A stretch of 64,000 nt of DNA. Origin: Salvator merianae. Taxonomy: Eukaryota > Chordata > Lepidosauria > Squamata > Teiidae. The notes below the pieces were generated by a model. That model worked only from the letters and a program-made list of their open reading frames with translations, was not told where the DNA came from and did no database searches. The first letter of the stretch is position 1. The number at the start of each line of letters is the position of its first letter. Made by a program: the position numbers and the translations under genes. The stretch is taken from contig QVOM02000021.1 in the NCBI GenBank assembly GCA_003586115.2, positions 7,640,248 through 7,704,247 on the forward strand, in the 5' to 3' direction. Shown here piece after piece: positions 38,041-50,237 of this stretch.

Positions 38041-38789
38041 TCCTGTTCTGTCCACATAAGTGTCAGGGTGCACACAGCTGTATCAAAGCAGGATTAACTC
38101 AGGTGAAAGGTTTTTTTGTTTCATAGCATTTTTCTGCATTGTCAAATGCTGTGTGAACACTGTGTGTAACCACCAGCAAAATGGTGGTGATGGTAGGCAT
38201 TGTTATATGCACACACTAGGCCTACCTGGTGTCATCACCCATGTCCTCAGTACCCTGGATGCTTGAGTAGTTGCATAGTCCTAGGATCAAAATTGCACAA
38301 CTTCAGGTGTCAACTCAGAAAATACTGGAAACAACAACCAATGTGTGAACACTGTGTTGTGCAATCACTGCAGCATCTGAACCTGGAGGTGCAGACAATT
38401 CATTGCCACTGACAGGCATGGTCACCACATGAGAAGGGGTGGGTGCACTGCAACAAAGTGGGTGTCCGGGTGTCCAAAGTGGGTGGACATAATGTTGAGG
38501 AGGTTCAGATGTTCTGCAATTTTCTCTCTGTTGGTGAAGCAAGAAGTACTTCCTCAGTCCCCTCTAGTTGGTAGACAGCCACAATGGGGGGTGCCAGGCT
38601 TGTTAGCCAGGAAACAAGGATACACCGTCAACTGCAATAAAGTAAACAATCCCTTTTACTGGATCAGCAAAAGTGGTCAAAAGACCACAGACTACTTCCT
38701 GTCCTGGCCAGCAGAACCTGGCAAACCTGCGCTACTGAGGCTGTTCCTGGCCCTAATTATCATTGCCATGTTCTACTAGGGTAACCAGA

Positions 38790-39265
38790 AAAAAAAGAAC
38801 AGGGTTCCTGCTCCCTGGTTGTATAGAAAAGGGCATTCCAACAAGCATTGCCTGCAGGACAAAATGCATTTGCTAAAATTCCCTCTTCTAGTATTAAAAG
38901 AGAAGAAATCCTGTTTGTCTGGAGAGACCTCAGTGGCAGCAGCAAGGCTCTGAAAGCAGCGAATGAAAGTTCCCAGGCTTCAGAAATTCCAGCCTGGTTG
39001 GTTTTGTGGAGACCCGTTTCCAGCAGCGGTTCCTGAAGCACCACCCAAAAGGGTCTCCCATAGTATACCAGACCATAGGGAGGGGGGGTGTCATCTGCAT
39101 GCCTCTGTGGTCCAGTATACCACCCCAGGGCCACTTGTAGATCTCAATTTTCAGCACCCTAGCACAGTCCACAATTCATCGAATGCAGACAAAGCATACA
39201 GGGGTGGGGCTTGGCCTAGTACACACTAGTGTGCAGATGTGCTGCCCCTTATTCTAGATTGTATG
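38790..39265. mobile_element. GGGCC-superfamily long DNA element copy
   Basis: The interior shares ordered blocks with 51481-52018: aatgaaagttcccaggctt, then cccatagtataccagaccat, then tccagtataccacccc, then the tail around ctagtgtgcagatgtgctg. The ends are diverged, so the borders are approximate. Confidence 0.55.
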
Positions 39266-39670
39266 GAATATACAGACATAATAGGGTTAGCCATAGGAAA
39301 AAGCGTACAGGTACCCTAAGAAATAATGCCTACTGTGTGTCAAGAGGATGGAGATGAAAGCAACAAATTCTCTCCATTTGATTCGTAAACTAGTTTAGCC
39401 CATTAAACTGAATCTTGGGAAAGGAAGCATCCCACAGCAATTCCATCACCTAGGCTTCTAATTTCACTGTTTGCCCCTCCGAGCTGTACCTGGTAACTGT
39501 GGGAATCCAAATAGAAACTTTTCCCAACAGCAGCCATTATGTAACATTATGAATTATATTTTCTTTTTCCTCCTTATACTTTCATGTCTGTTGGATTCTG
39601 CAAGTGAGTCAGACACTATGTTGCTGGTATGTGTAAAATGGTAGTAAGTTCTAAATAAAAGCAAGGGGGA

Positions 39671-39705
39671 AGGAAGGAGGAGGAGGAGGAGGAGGAGGAG
39701 GAGGA
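39671..39705. repeat. (GGA)n microsatellite
   Basis: About ten GGA/GAG units in a purine tract. Confidence 0.9.
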
Positions 39706-40086
39706 ATGAATAGTAAGGGAATAAGATTTCTACACATTTCCCACAACTTCAAGAGCAACTTTTGCATGTACTTCAGGAAAGGGATATCAAGAAGTCACCA
39801 GACTTCATAAAGACTTCAAAGGAAGGCTTCACTAACATAAAACTGCTGAACCAAAATTTATTAGCAGCTATAGTATTCATGACAGAGTGATGGAAAGGAA
39901 AATTCCTTCACTTCACCCCACACAGCTTTGCTGCTGCTTCTATCACTGCCAATCTAAAGAAAAGGAGGACTGACTGAATGGAGAGAGAGAGCTGCTAAGG
40001 AGGGAACAATACTTTTCAACCACTGCAGAATAGTTGTACAACTGTTGATCCAAATGAATCAATATAAGATGCCTTGTCCGCCCGAC

Positions 40087-40165
40087 AGTGTAGCACAGCA
40101 GCTAGAGCACCACACTAGAACTTAGAGAGTTCCTGCCTTCAAATCCAGCTCTGCCACTTTCTCTC
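40087..40165 (+). repeat. tRNA-derived SINE head
   Basis: The A-box-like tagcacagcagctagagc and the B-box-like ttcaaatccagc are 50 nt apart. Little body follows before unrelated sequence. Confidence 0.55.
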
Positions 40166-41117
40166 TTTAAGCAAATGCACAAAAAATCCCCTAAATTTAA
40201 GCATCTACTCCCTGCATCTACCCAGGCTTTCTTTCACTTCTCTTTGGGCATATGCACACATGCACAAACACAAATCCAATTTAATTTTTATTTTGCTCTT
40301 CCACAATGGGTCTATACATTACTTACACATTTTGGATTCTTTGGAATAGAATTATTGTTCCACTCTTCACACTTAGAAAGGCAGCAACAATGATTCACAG
40401 CAAAACCAATATGGTTGTTTGTTTCTGAGGGCATGGCAAAACAGGAATTTCAAGCTTTGCTTTCAGCTGCATGTGAACATATTTCAGAAGAAAATACCAG
40501 CTGATGTACAATCATTTTTTTTTGTTGAAGCTGAATATACTATATTGTTTTAGACCAAACCCACTGTCATGCTTCTATGCCTGCATGTTCCAAACTCTGA
40601 ATAAAACTTTGATCCAAAAACTGCATAAAACAATATAAATCCTTGACTTAAACTATGTTTATAGTTTCTTTCAGGGTTATAAATAATGCCCTATCTTATG
40701 ACACAAATTCACTGGCATGGTCCCACACTTTGCCATATTTATTCATTACCCAAAATATTTTTCTATTTCCCACTGCGAAAAGCAGTTTTCAATTAAAAAA
40801 AAGTCAATTTACATAAAACATGATTAAAAATAGTGAGCGGAAGAAGGAAAACCATTCATACTGGAAAGGCCTGGGTGAAAGGAATATCTTCAGTAATATA
40901 GTTCCATAAGAAAAAAGAGACAGGATTCATGCTCCTTACACAGAAGAGCAACTTTCAGCAGATGTAGCACATCACAAAAAAGACTTGACTGCAGGGAACC
41001 CCATAAATCTCAGAATATTCTGAAAGCTAGATGTCCACCCCAGAGAAGATTCAGACACTTGTAGCAGTTCTCCACCCTCCACCCACAGCAATCTTACAAG
41101 TCTGTAATAGGAGACAT

Positions 41118-41321
41118 GGGAGTGACTATAACTCAGTGATAGAGCAAACTGCCTAGAAAGCAGAGGATTGCCAGTTTGATGCCCAGCCTTTCCCCAGAAG
41201 TAGGCAAACCACTTCTGTTTTTCTGCCAACAAAACTGCATAGAGGTGCCCAGTCCCCATGGAAGTTTCCATGCAGTCAACCAGAAGTCGGCCACAACTCA
41301 GCGGTACCTAACAACAACAAT
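41118..41321 (+). repeat. tRNA-derived SINE with ACA-type tail
   Basis: The A-box-like stretch is aactcagtgatagagc (41130-41145) and the B-box-like one is gccagtttgatgccc (41170-41184). A body of about 125 bp follows, with agtcggccacaactcagcgg, ending in acctaacaacaacaa. This layout resembles the squamate tRNA SINEs with ACA tails. Confidence 0.65.
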
Positions 41322-42394
41322 AGGGAAATGTTCTGTTAAGTAGCTTGACCCCAAGTTGCTTAGGGCAAAAATAACCAACCTTTGTCTTGAGTTGTCAATT
41401 TATGAGGAATCATTGCTGAGTTTGTGAGTGATAGGTTGATGATCAAGATGTTCTTTACTGCACAAAAATAGTTCCCTTCAGAAAGACAGTAATTCTCAAT
41501 TAGCATTTGACTAATACATACAATGGAAGTAAACATCAAACAACGCCATTAAAAAGGTAAACTAAATTGTTCATGCTAACAGATAATGTTGTTCTGCCAG
41601 TGCTAAATGAAGTCAGCAGAAAGAAGAGGGAACCCACAGTTCTTAGACACTAACTGCAAACAAGCCATAGCACATTTGGTAGTTAAGATGAACAAGGAGT
41701 CAAAGTAAATATTTCTGGGTCACAGAGCAGCACCAAGACACATACATTTCCAGGTCAAAGGATGAATGAGAGAGCATAATCCTGACATACATTTGACTGA
41801 ACTGATGACAGATACTCAAAAGGTGTCAGGAACCATTAAATGAGCAAAGGAGCTACACTGAAGTTACCTTGAACAGCTACTTGCGAACATATTATTTACT
41901 TTGAGTCACATTTTTGAAACAGTATCTTTATACTAGAGTGTTTGAAGCATCTAACACAAATAAGATCTAGATAACCCAAATAAAGAATCAGTTTTAAAAA
42001 ATCAATACATTGTAGAGCATTATACAAGGATCGAGCAGAATATAAATCTTGTTACAGTAGGATATAAATCTTACTGCAGCCTTCCCAATCTACTGTTCTC
42101 TAGATGTTCCAATTTCTAGTATTCAATGAGACAAATAATCTAAAATATAGGGAGGACATTATTTTGGGTAAAGTTGGATTATAGTATCTTAATACACCCA
42201 GAATCTGATGAATGTCAGCAATGGTATATAATTTTACAGTACTAAACTAATTCTGTTCATGTATGAAAAGTCTAGTATAATGCATTTCTGAAAGTACAGT
42301 CAGCCTAGGAATAAATCTTTCCCAGTATAACCAAAACTAATTTTGAGATTGCAAGCATTCATATGTGAATGTCAACAGACAAACTCTGTGCATG

Positions 42395-42458
42395 CGAGAG
42401 AGGGGGGGGAGGGGGGAGGGAGGGGGAGAGAGGAAGAGAGAGGAGACAGAGACAGAGA
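42395..42458. repeat. 64-bp pure purine (GA/G) tract
   Basis: A near-continuous run of G and A on the plus strand, with several G runs (7, 6, 5). It could form triplex or quadruplex structures. It is low-complexity DNA. Confidence 0.8.
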
Positions 42459-43810
42459 ACACGGCATTAGCAGTCTTAAAGATGAGTATACAATGGTTAC
42501 ATCCAGATGGCCAAATAACGCCACCTGGTAAAGACCCATGGGACATGGCAACTGCATGTTTCCATGCCCATCAGGCCCATAGTCAGCCCAAGAACTGGGA
42601 AACCCATCTTTGGGGATACCCTGCTGGTAATCCCCAGCAAAGCACTCAAATTGCAATTTCTGCCCATGTGTATTCTCACCCCAACAGTCTGTATGGACAA
42701 CAAGGGTGGGGACGACTTCCTTTTGCTATTTTCTGCCTGACACAATGAAGCACCAGACAGAACATGGCTGATATCTGCTATTTCCTCATCAGCAGTGGGA
42801 TTGTGGGATTCCGTTGCACAGTAGTGCTTTCATAGGCCATGAAGATGCTTCCTATCTGAACAATAGAATCCATGGAAACGTTTCAGCTTGCAGAAGTTTA
42901 AGTGTAATGTAAGAGTGCTTATCACATGGGTATTCACTGACCACAGAATTCTCCCTCAACACAGAACGGTCAATTGAGACCTATTCTGTTTACAAAGCTT
43001 CCAACATATACTGACTATGTAGGCTAAGATTTCTAAAAAATTTAAGCCCGGCTGTGTATCTAAGCCAGAGCATATGTCTGAGCAGAAGAACCCCAACCAG
43101 GGTCATATCAATGCTGCCACCAGCCTCAGTCCCTGTTCCTGGCTGCCACGCCTGCCATCTCCAACATACTCGGCTGTGGGATGCTGCCTCTGGCCAGGAA
43201 TCTCCCTTCCCCAACCCTGGCCCACCAAGTCTGTTGGCTGCACCAGTCCACCAGCTCAGGTCATGCAGCACACTCAGGGCACCAGCTGCGGGGGAGGGGA
43301 GTTATGGGATGTCTGAGATGTGATCCAATATCCTACCACTGCTGGCAGGTTTGCCACATTGTTGAAATATATGGATGAAAGCAGATTTGGACAATCTGCT
43401 TTACTAGCCAGGTTACTCTAAAACAAACTAAAAAATTTAGTATAATTATCCCTTACTTAACACTGCTGTTCTGGTTTCAGAAACCACCAAATTCAGCAGT
43501 TCTCTTCGTGGGAAAGGAATGCATCCATCACTCCCTAACTACCAGTGTTCAATATTATATGCTCAAGGCAGTCTTGCATAGTGTGCCTCTGTATTATGCA
43601 AGCAATGCCACATTCTGCTTGCTGTGCATAATCAATGTGAGAGGACCATATTAAGCAAAGGATAAAAGTATAAGTTTAATTGTACCAGCAGTGTTCAAAA
43701 AACAAGCTAACAGGAATTTGGAAACAAGAACACTTCTGTTATCTTGAAAATTAATCACATCCCAAAACTGCTAGCAATACAATTCTAAGGACAATTCTTA
43801 GACAGCACAA

Positions 43811-43868
43811 GCATGCGGAAGGGTGGCTCCTAGTACACTTGCTTATCCGGTATACTGGCCAATGTAGA
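43811..43868 (+). repeat. Short repeated block (copy 2 of 3)
   Basis: gcggaagggtggctcctagt...ccggtatactggccaatg is related to 2311-2368 and 53593-53650. It is followed by a gtctactcagatttaaatcc segment, a sequence type widely seen in squamate retroposon tails. Confidence 0.45.
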
Positions 43869-44565
43869 AGTAGGTTAAGTATGTCTACTCAGATTTAAAT
43901 CCCACTGAGTTTTATGAGGCCTACTCTAAGAAAAACGGGGACAAAACAAAAATGCAGCCTAACCACAATGATTCTAAAGAAGCAGCTGTACTACAAACCT
44001 TTTGACAAACAATACATCAATAGAATGATTGCATTTCTCTGCCAAATTCATCAGCAAACATCAACATTAGTCTCTAAATGTTTTTCCCTAGCAATTGTTT
44101 CCAGCGAACACTCATTCTCATTGATTAATTATGCTTTATGCCCAATTTAACAGGAGGGCATGAAACTGAAGAGCTGGTAGGACAAGTCATAACCTAAATT
44201 CACTAGACATGTCAAAGCAAGAATTCACTCTAGACAGAGAACATTAAAGTAAGTGATGCATTAGAAATGTATGTGGACAGAAAAATCTGATGATTTTGTA
44301 ACAGGTGAAAAAAGAAATAGAGATGACAGTGAAAGGAGAATCTTCCCTGCTTCATTAACTGCCTGCAGATGAGTATCTCTATATGGCTCACCAACGTGAA
44401 ATCCTAAATACAGAAACATTTTACTTTTTGCAAACTAGAGCAGATAGTATTGCTTGTTTCTCCACTAATCCTTCCCTACAATTCTAGAGTCTGGACACAA
44501 CTCCGACATGTAACTTCCCAGTTCGAGACCTAAAATTCTTCCGAAAGCAAGCTCAGGCTTCTCAC

Positions 44566-44625
44566 CCATAAATTCCAGACTGTTAACTGTTAGTAATTTT
44601 GGCAGTGTTGTATCTTTAGGGTTGT
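44566..44625 (-). CDS. Internal exon (19 aa) of the minus-strand gene
   Basis: The exon is 60 nt, from acceptor gtgaaacttctttgtag to donor TTTATGG|gtgagaag. It is open only when two leading bases complete the previous codon, and it then reads NPKDTTLPKLLTVNSLEFM. The upstream exons at 58152 or 58967 both end one base into a codon, which fits and gives Asp at the junction. It leaves one base over, so the next exon must supply two. Exon 35273-35427 starts in phase 0, so at least one exon of length 2 mod 3 between 35.4 and 44.5 kb was not found. Confidence 0.55.
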
Positions 44626-46590
44626 CTACAAAGAAGTTTCACGTTAATAGTTAACATCGCATATGCAAAAACAGCCAATAGTTTAAATAAAAGGAAAGGC
44701 TTTGCTAAAATCAAAGAAGACTGCTCTTTGGGAAGGAAAAGACTTGTGCTGGAAGATTCACTTTGATCTTGCTGAAGTTCATTCTGCGCTTCAGTACAAT
44801 GGGTCAAAATGTGGTTCTGCAAGATCAAAGCACAGCATCAAACTAGAACCTTGCCCTGACAGGCGTCAAAATAGTGAAAATGCTCCACAAATTGTTCCTG
44901 AGGGAGACAGGATTTTTTTTCAGAAAAAGTTCATATATATTTATTAAATAATCTTCAAAGCACACTATATTTAAACAATTCCAGCATTCACCAAAGAGGA
45001 TTATTTTGTTCTATATTATATTTACATCTACTCTACATTAATGCAGAAATTGCCAAAAGAAATAATGATATGCACCTTTATCAAGAGCAGTCATCTGGGT
45101 GTAGCTGTAAGGGCCATGGGAGAGGGGTGAGACTCCAGCTGAAAGCCTCCCTCTGTCTCTAATGAACTGAATTGTTGAGCTGTTGTATCTCAAAATTTTA
45201 TGCAGTTGCATAAAATTCAAAGGAAGCTTCTCAACTGAGCATCATCCTACTCCAAGGCTGAGCTGTCAGCTCCAAAAACAGGGGTGAGGTGCAGACCACC
45301 TGGCCAGCATGCACCCCACAGTGGGGCCAGGAGCAAGTATCCTCACATGGCCCACCTTTGTTGCTTAGGTCTGGACAGTCCCCTGGTCACAGTCTCAGCC
45401 CCCCCCCCGCCCCCCACATTTGCAGTCCTGATCTGCAGGCCACTTATGTATTATGACTTATGTGTTATTTGAAGAAAATGACACAGGTTTGCCATTTCAG
45501 CTAACAGCAGCTGCGCTTCACATTTATATCTTTTTACATAACAGAGAATAAATTAGTTACTGCAGTCACAGTTAAGCGACTTATCTATTGATGACCTGAA
45601 GGTATAGAATTAGGTCTCTGGAAACGAATGCTGGTACATAATTATGTTTTATGGAAAATACAGCAGCATTTTCACCTATGGCAGCAGGTGGTCTGAGGAA
45701 GCCCCAAGAAAATAACAGTCAAATGCCAGAGACTCCCAAAGCTATAGAGTGCACTGAAAAGGGTGCTGGAGGACCTGCAGGTGTCCTCTGCAGCCCCATT
45801 CCTCAGATTTGGATAAACCACTCTGTGTGCATCTGGTGCCAAGAGGTGCTTTTGCCATGGTCATGTAAACAGAAGGCTGGCATGAGCCACCTTCATGCCT
45901 GCTTTGCACAGACATCACATCGGCAAAGGTCACTTCCAGACCCTTCTCCAACTTTGAAGCTGACAACTCAGCTCGAAGACAGAAGTAAGAGTCTCCACCT
46001 ACGTGTGCCCAATGCTGTCAAGTTGAATAGATGCAGCCTAAGCTTACTATAAAGACACTCTAATTGTTTAAGCAGTTATCTTTTTTTATAAAAATTTGTT
46101 GCTTTGCATGTTGCCCTGACTTTGTAACGTTTTCACAGTTTTAATTATGTGTACATTTTAAGGAACACCTTAGATCAGCAAGGAGATAAAGTGAAAATAT
46201 ATGAATCAAGTTATACGCCTTGCATCCTTCATATGCTTGGTGAACCATGTAGTTTTTTGCATATTCTAGAAAAAAATGCTACTAATATGTGTAAATTAGA
46301 AAAACAAAGAATCCAGGCATGAGGAAAAAAGGGAGGAATTACTTGACATACAGTATGTGCAAATTCAACATCTGAAATTAAAGTTAGAACGTCCTGAGTA
46401 GCAAACAAAGAAACTTGAAGAAAGGATCCAGTCTGTTAAATTAGCAGAGCCAAATTATGCTTATTAATTTAATGAAACTACTGCCACCTTCAGGAAATGC
46501 TATATGAAACTGGTGCCACATTATTCACCATGCTAAATTCTCAAAATATTATAAATTATTAAAAGCAAAATATGGTATTTAAAAGATATA
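44626..46590. other. Intron, nothing clear
   Basis: Includes a C run at 45401-45415. No supported exon. Confidence 0.35.
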
Positions 46591-47090
46591 GGCCCTTTGT
46601 GACTGCCACATGCTAGTTCAGAATAGGGCAGGGCCAGTTCCCTCCTAGTACATTTTGCCCACATTGGACAAAGCAAGGGACTGAGATGGGGTGCCAACCT
46701 GGTCTGTCAGTAGACCTTGTTGAAGTGAACCACCAGTGAACCACTGTCCGAAGTTGTGGGTCATGCGTAGAAGGCATACAGCTCATTGTTCAGGAATATG
46801 GTGGAGCCTTTTTGCTGGTGCACAATGAAGTGCCCCAGAAGTTGACACACTTCTAAAAAAAGGGTCCTGTCAGAAACACTGAAGGCCAGGATTAAAAGTT
46901 CCCAACCTTCAAGGACTGGGCCTGGGCTTCAAAGCTGGTGGCCATGGCTAGACCTGGATGGACCATCCAAAATGCAGACAACCCTTATTCTGCACTAGGG
47001 CTAGTCCAAACAAGTTCACACAGCATACCAGCATGGTGTATGGGACCAGTCACTAGTGTGTGGACAGCACCAAGTAGCTGATATGGTCTA
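46591..47090. mobile_element. GGGCC-superfamily long DNA element copy
   Basis: The left end is ggccctttgtgactgcc. The interior shares aggatggaccatcca-like and aatgcagacaaccc-like blocks with 56500-56620 and with 49670-50168. The right border is not clear. Confidence 0.5.
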
Positions 47091-47575
47091 CTGGCACCAT
47101 CTCCCAGGAATCTGGAAGTGGCTCCAGAAGTATACTGCTTGTATTACAAGCTCTAAGTATTATCTTTTTCTTATCCAGCTTCCACTTGGCAAACCAGAAT
47201 GATTCACGGAAGGAAAATTTAAAGTTCCATCTCACCTCCTTGTTAATCCACTGCATATGCAGGATGACAAATAACTTTTTACCAGCTGCTCTAATTTTTA
47301 CCCCTACTTATATAACAGTACTGTTTTTTTCTACTTCATAATTCCTTTTCTCTTGCTGTGTTGCCGGAAAATTCCAAACTGTGACTCCAAATACTTAACA
47401 CCTATTATGCAAATAATGATGCCAGACAGCTAAGCATTCATCTCTGAAAATCTGCATCACAAAACATGCAGCAGCCTTGTGGACAGAAACAAAAAATAAT
47501 TCACTGAGGTGGTGAAAAGAGCTTAAGGGAAAATCCATACTCTCCCTGTTCCCCTGGTATTCTGAACCAGAGTAA

Positions 47576-48154
47576 TATGCTCCAGTCCGGAATAAGTAAT
47601 CCATCCCAAGCTGAGATATACTGACCCTTTCTGCACTTGGCTTTATTCTGGACTATATCCCAGAATAGGGACCTGCTATTCACATGCTATTGAAGATTAT
47701 AGCAGGCCCCAGGTGAGGCCTGCCATAGTACATAATAGCAAGCAGATGGCAGATCCCTATTCCAAGATATAATCTGGAATAAGGTCAAGTGCAGAAAGGG
47801 CCACTGTTCCTGGCCCAGGAACAAAGCCAACTGCACTGGAACAGCCTGTTCTGTGTCAACCCCCGAAGGCCACACCAGCCTCGGAGTCAGTGGATGCGTG
47901 TGTGTATTTCAGCGGCATGCCTTGTTGTGCCACCAAAATGAGTCCTCTGTGGTCCAGTATATCACTCACTAGTACTCTAATAGACCCTGAAAAAGAAGTC
48001 TACCAGTAGATCAGACCAGGACAACATTTTAGGAGCCCTGTGCGGATGGAGCATACTAGGAGGGGCAGAGACCCTCTCATCTGCTCTAAGGTGCAGACAA
48101 AAGAGGCCCAGAAGTGCATCATGGTTCAGTCCACCACCCAGTGTGGAAAGGCCC
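47576..48154. mobile_element. Long DNA element containing a nested MITE, TSD TAA
   Basis: The right end is gtgtggaaaggccc, followed by TAA. TAA also precedes tatgctccagtccgg at the left. Words such as ggaataagtaatccatccc and ggaacagcctgttctgtgtc match the 27454 and 51481 copies. A 180-bp MITE with its own ACT duplication sits inside (47623-47802). Confidence 0.6.
47623..47802. mobile_element. 180-bp GGGCC-family MITE, TSD ACT, nested
   Basis: It starts gaccctttctgcacttgg and ends caagtgcagaaagggcc, with ACT on both sides (47620-47622, 47803-47805). The length is identical to 31075-31254 and the interior is closely similar: agaataggga near the left, catgctatt, and gcctgccatagta. Confidence 0.85.
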
Positions 48155-49669
48155 TAAAACTTTCCAACACGGGATAAGACAGGTTGCCTGGCTTGGAGAA
48201 TGCTAGGACTAGCTGAAAACCTGCAAGAGGACTTCCTTACTCAGTTTATTCTAATCTACAAGTTGCTGTCCCAAACTTGCATGATGCCCCTAATCAGTAA
48301 CTAGCAACAGTTCACCTTGGAATTGCTGCTACTAAACATCTGCAAAGGGGAAAAACAAAGCTATCTTCCTCAAACCAGGTAACCAGGAAAAGTGTCAAAG
48401 GGCAAGTCACCTTTCTGATCCACTGAACATCCAAAACATAGGCAGGTTGTAGGAAACAGAATTCCTCAATCATTCATGGAAAAGATAACTTCAAGTCTTG
48501 ATGTAACTGAGCCTGGTCTTCTGCTATTTGTTTTAGTTAACTGCATTTCAGAGCGTAAGTTACAAAACCAGGAACAAACGGGGAATTCCAAACAGAATTC
48601 CCCACAGGCATGCATCAGCCAGCATTTTGCTTCCAGGAAAACAAGAGAGGTTCTTAACATGTTTAACTAAGGGTGCATCACATGCATTTAAAAAACAAAA
48701 CAAAAAAACACCCTAGACAGTTTAGAGATGGTTCTTATGTGGGACCATTCACATGACAGTCTGTGTTTGCCCCCTCTCATGAACAATCTAGGCTAGAAAA
48801 ATCTAGGCTAGAATTAGAGATGGGATAAGAACACCAATGCAACATGTTACCATCTCTAGGGGCTTCTGAACAGCCTAGCATTCCCTCACTAGATCACACT
48901 CACCTGATCCTTCTGGTTCTCTCTCATCCTCTCCTCACAATGGTGCTGTTCCCTCTCCAAGGTATTAACCAGAAAAATAGACACCTCTCGGTCCTTTTGA
49001 GTTCAATCTCATCAGCCCCTCCTCTGCTTTTGTCCAGTGGCCTTTAAACATTTGAACCTCCCTCTCTCAGCCACATGCCAATTCATGATTTGTCTCCTCT
49101 CCTAGCTATAATCTCATTTGGTTTTGTAAAATTTCTGCCATGCAGCCAGTTATCAGACCTTTTCTTGTCCCAGAGGTATATTGAGACTGAAATACAGACT
49201 AAAGAATCCATTGTCCCCAAACAATGGTTACAGAATCATTACTCTAATAGGGAGAGGGGGACATACAATAAGACAATGCCAGCACCAAAATGCGCAAGGT
49301 CATTCAGCATTCTGTAAGATAGAGGGAACAAGCTGAGATAGAATTAAAGAAGTTGCAGTGTTTTTTTGCTCCTCATGTCTTTCTTAAAATGTTAAAAACA
49401 ACAACATACTCTTTTGTCTGACCATACCAACAGTATTTTGCACTGTAGTTACTTATTTATTTGTGCATTATTAATCCTGGGGCATTATTAATCTAGTTTG
49501 TCAGCTTCTGCTAGTTTTACATAGCACTGCTTGCCTCTGTTCATTTTCAAAATTCTGAGACTGGATAGAATTTGCTTAAAATAGAAGATACTTGGGGGGA
49601 AAAAGTATTTTCAGACGGATACTGCTTATACTGACAAATACTTATCTAAAAACAAGTATCACAAAAGTG
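48155..49669. other. Intron, nothing clear
   Basis: No repeat family recognised and no exon supported. Confidence 0.35.
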
Positions 49670-50168
49670 AATGGACCTTTCTATGCTCTGTTCCTGCTGT
49701 TCTGGGACAGGGTGGCATGCTACATTCCAGACCAAGCAACTCCCCCCACACTGGAGCAGGCTGCTGCTGGAGCAGAACAGGGCCGACCACATTCGGATGG
49801 CCTGTTCCACTGTAGTCCCAGTTGCTGCCTCCAAAAAGCCCTCCTATGCCATGTTCAGGCTCTGAAGGTTGGGAACAAAAGTTCTCAACCATCGCAGTTT
49901 CCACCCTAACTGTTTTCAGGCTGGACCCACTCCCACACGCCTCCATGGTCCAGTCTGCAGGTCCTGGGCCACCTGTAGACCTTGATGTCGAGGACTACAG
50001 CTATACCAGGCTAGGGCACCATTTCTGGGCAACCCAGACTGGTCCATGGTTCAACCAATGCAAATGAGGCATTATGGAGCAGGGCCTGACCTAGTCTACA
50101 CTAGCATGCAGACAGCAGGCCCTTGTTCTAGGATTTATCCTAGAAAATGTCCCAATGCAGAAAGCACC
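49670..50168. mobile_element. GGGCC-superfamily long DNA element copy
   Basis: The right end is caatgcagaaagcacc. The interior has ctgttctgggacagg, gcctccatggtccagtctgc and gactggtccatggttcaacc, which match other copies. The left border is uncertain. Confidence 0.5.
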
Positions 50169-50207
50169 AAACAGAATACATTAGGATACAGGACAGATAT
50201 GAGTGTC

Positions 50208-50237
50208 ACAACAAAAAAAAAAAAGAGAGAGAGAGAG
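50208..50237. repeat. A-rich then (GA)n microsatellite
   Basis: About 13 A then gagagagagagag. Confidence 0.8.

Larger units (their letters stand above)
41322..44565. other. Intron; one gene exon expected here or nearby
   Basis: Phase logic requires an exon of length 2 mod 3 between 35427 and 44566. I tested several short acceptor-donor pairs here and none was convincing. GC-rich 42990-43320 is probably an unassigned DNA element. Confidence 0.35.

Noticed and set aside
40327..40371. Minus-strand 45-nt exon (CEEWNNNSIPKNPKC) with donor gtaagtaat
   Set aside because: Two frames are open, and the frame required after exon 44566 hits a stop at once.
40938..40986. Minus-strand 49-nt exon-like segment (SSLFCDVLHLLKVALL)
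   Set aside because: It does not fit the phase left by exon 44566 (it needs two leading bases, which gives a stop).
43528..43680. Minus-strand open stretch (AQQAECGIACIIQRHTMQD)
   Set aside because: No good donor before the stop and the wrong phase. Possibly old repeat sequence.
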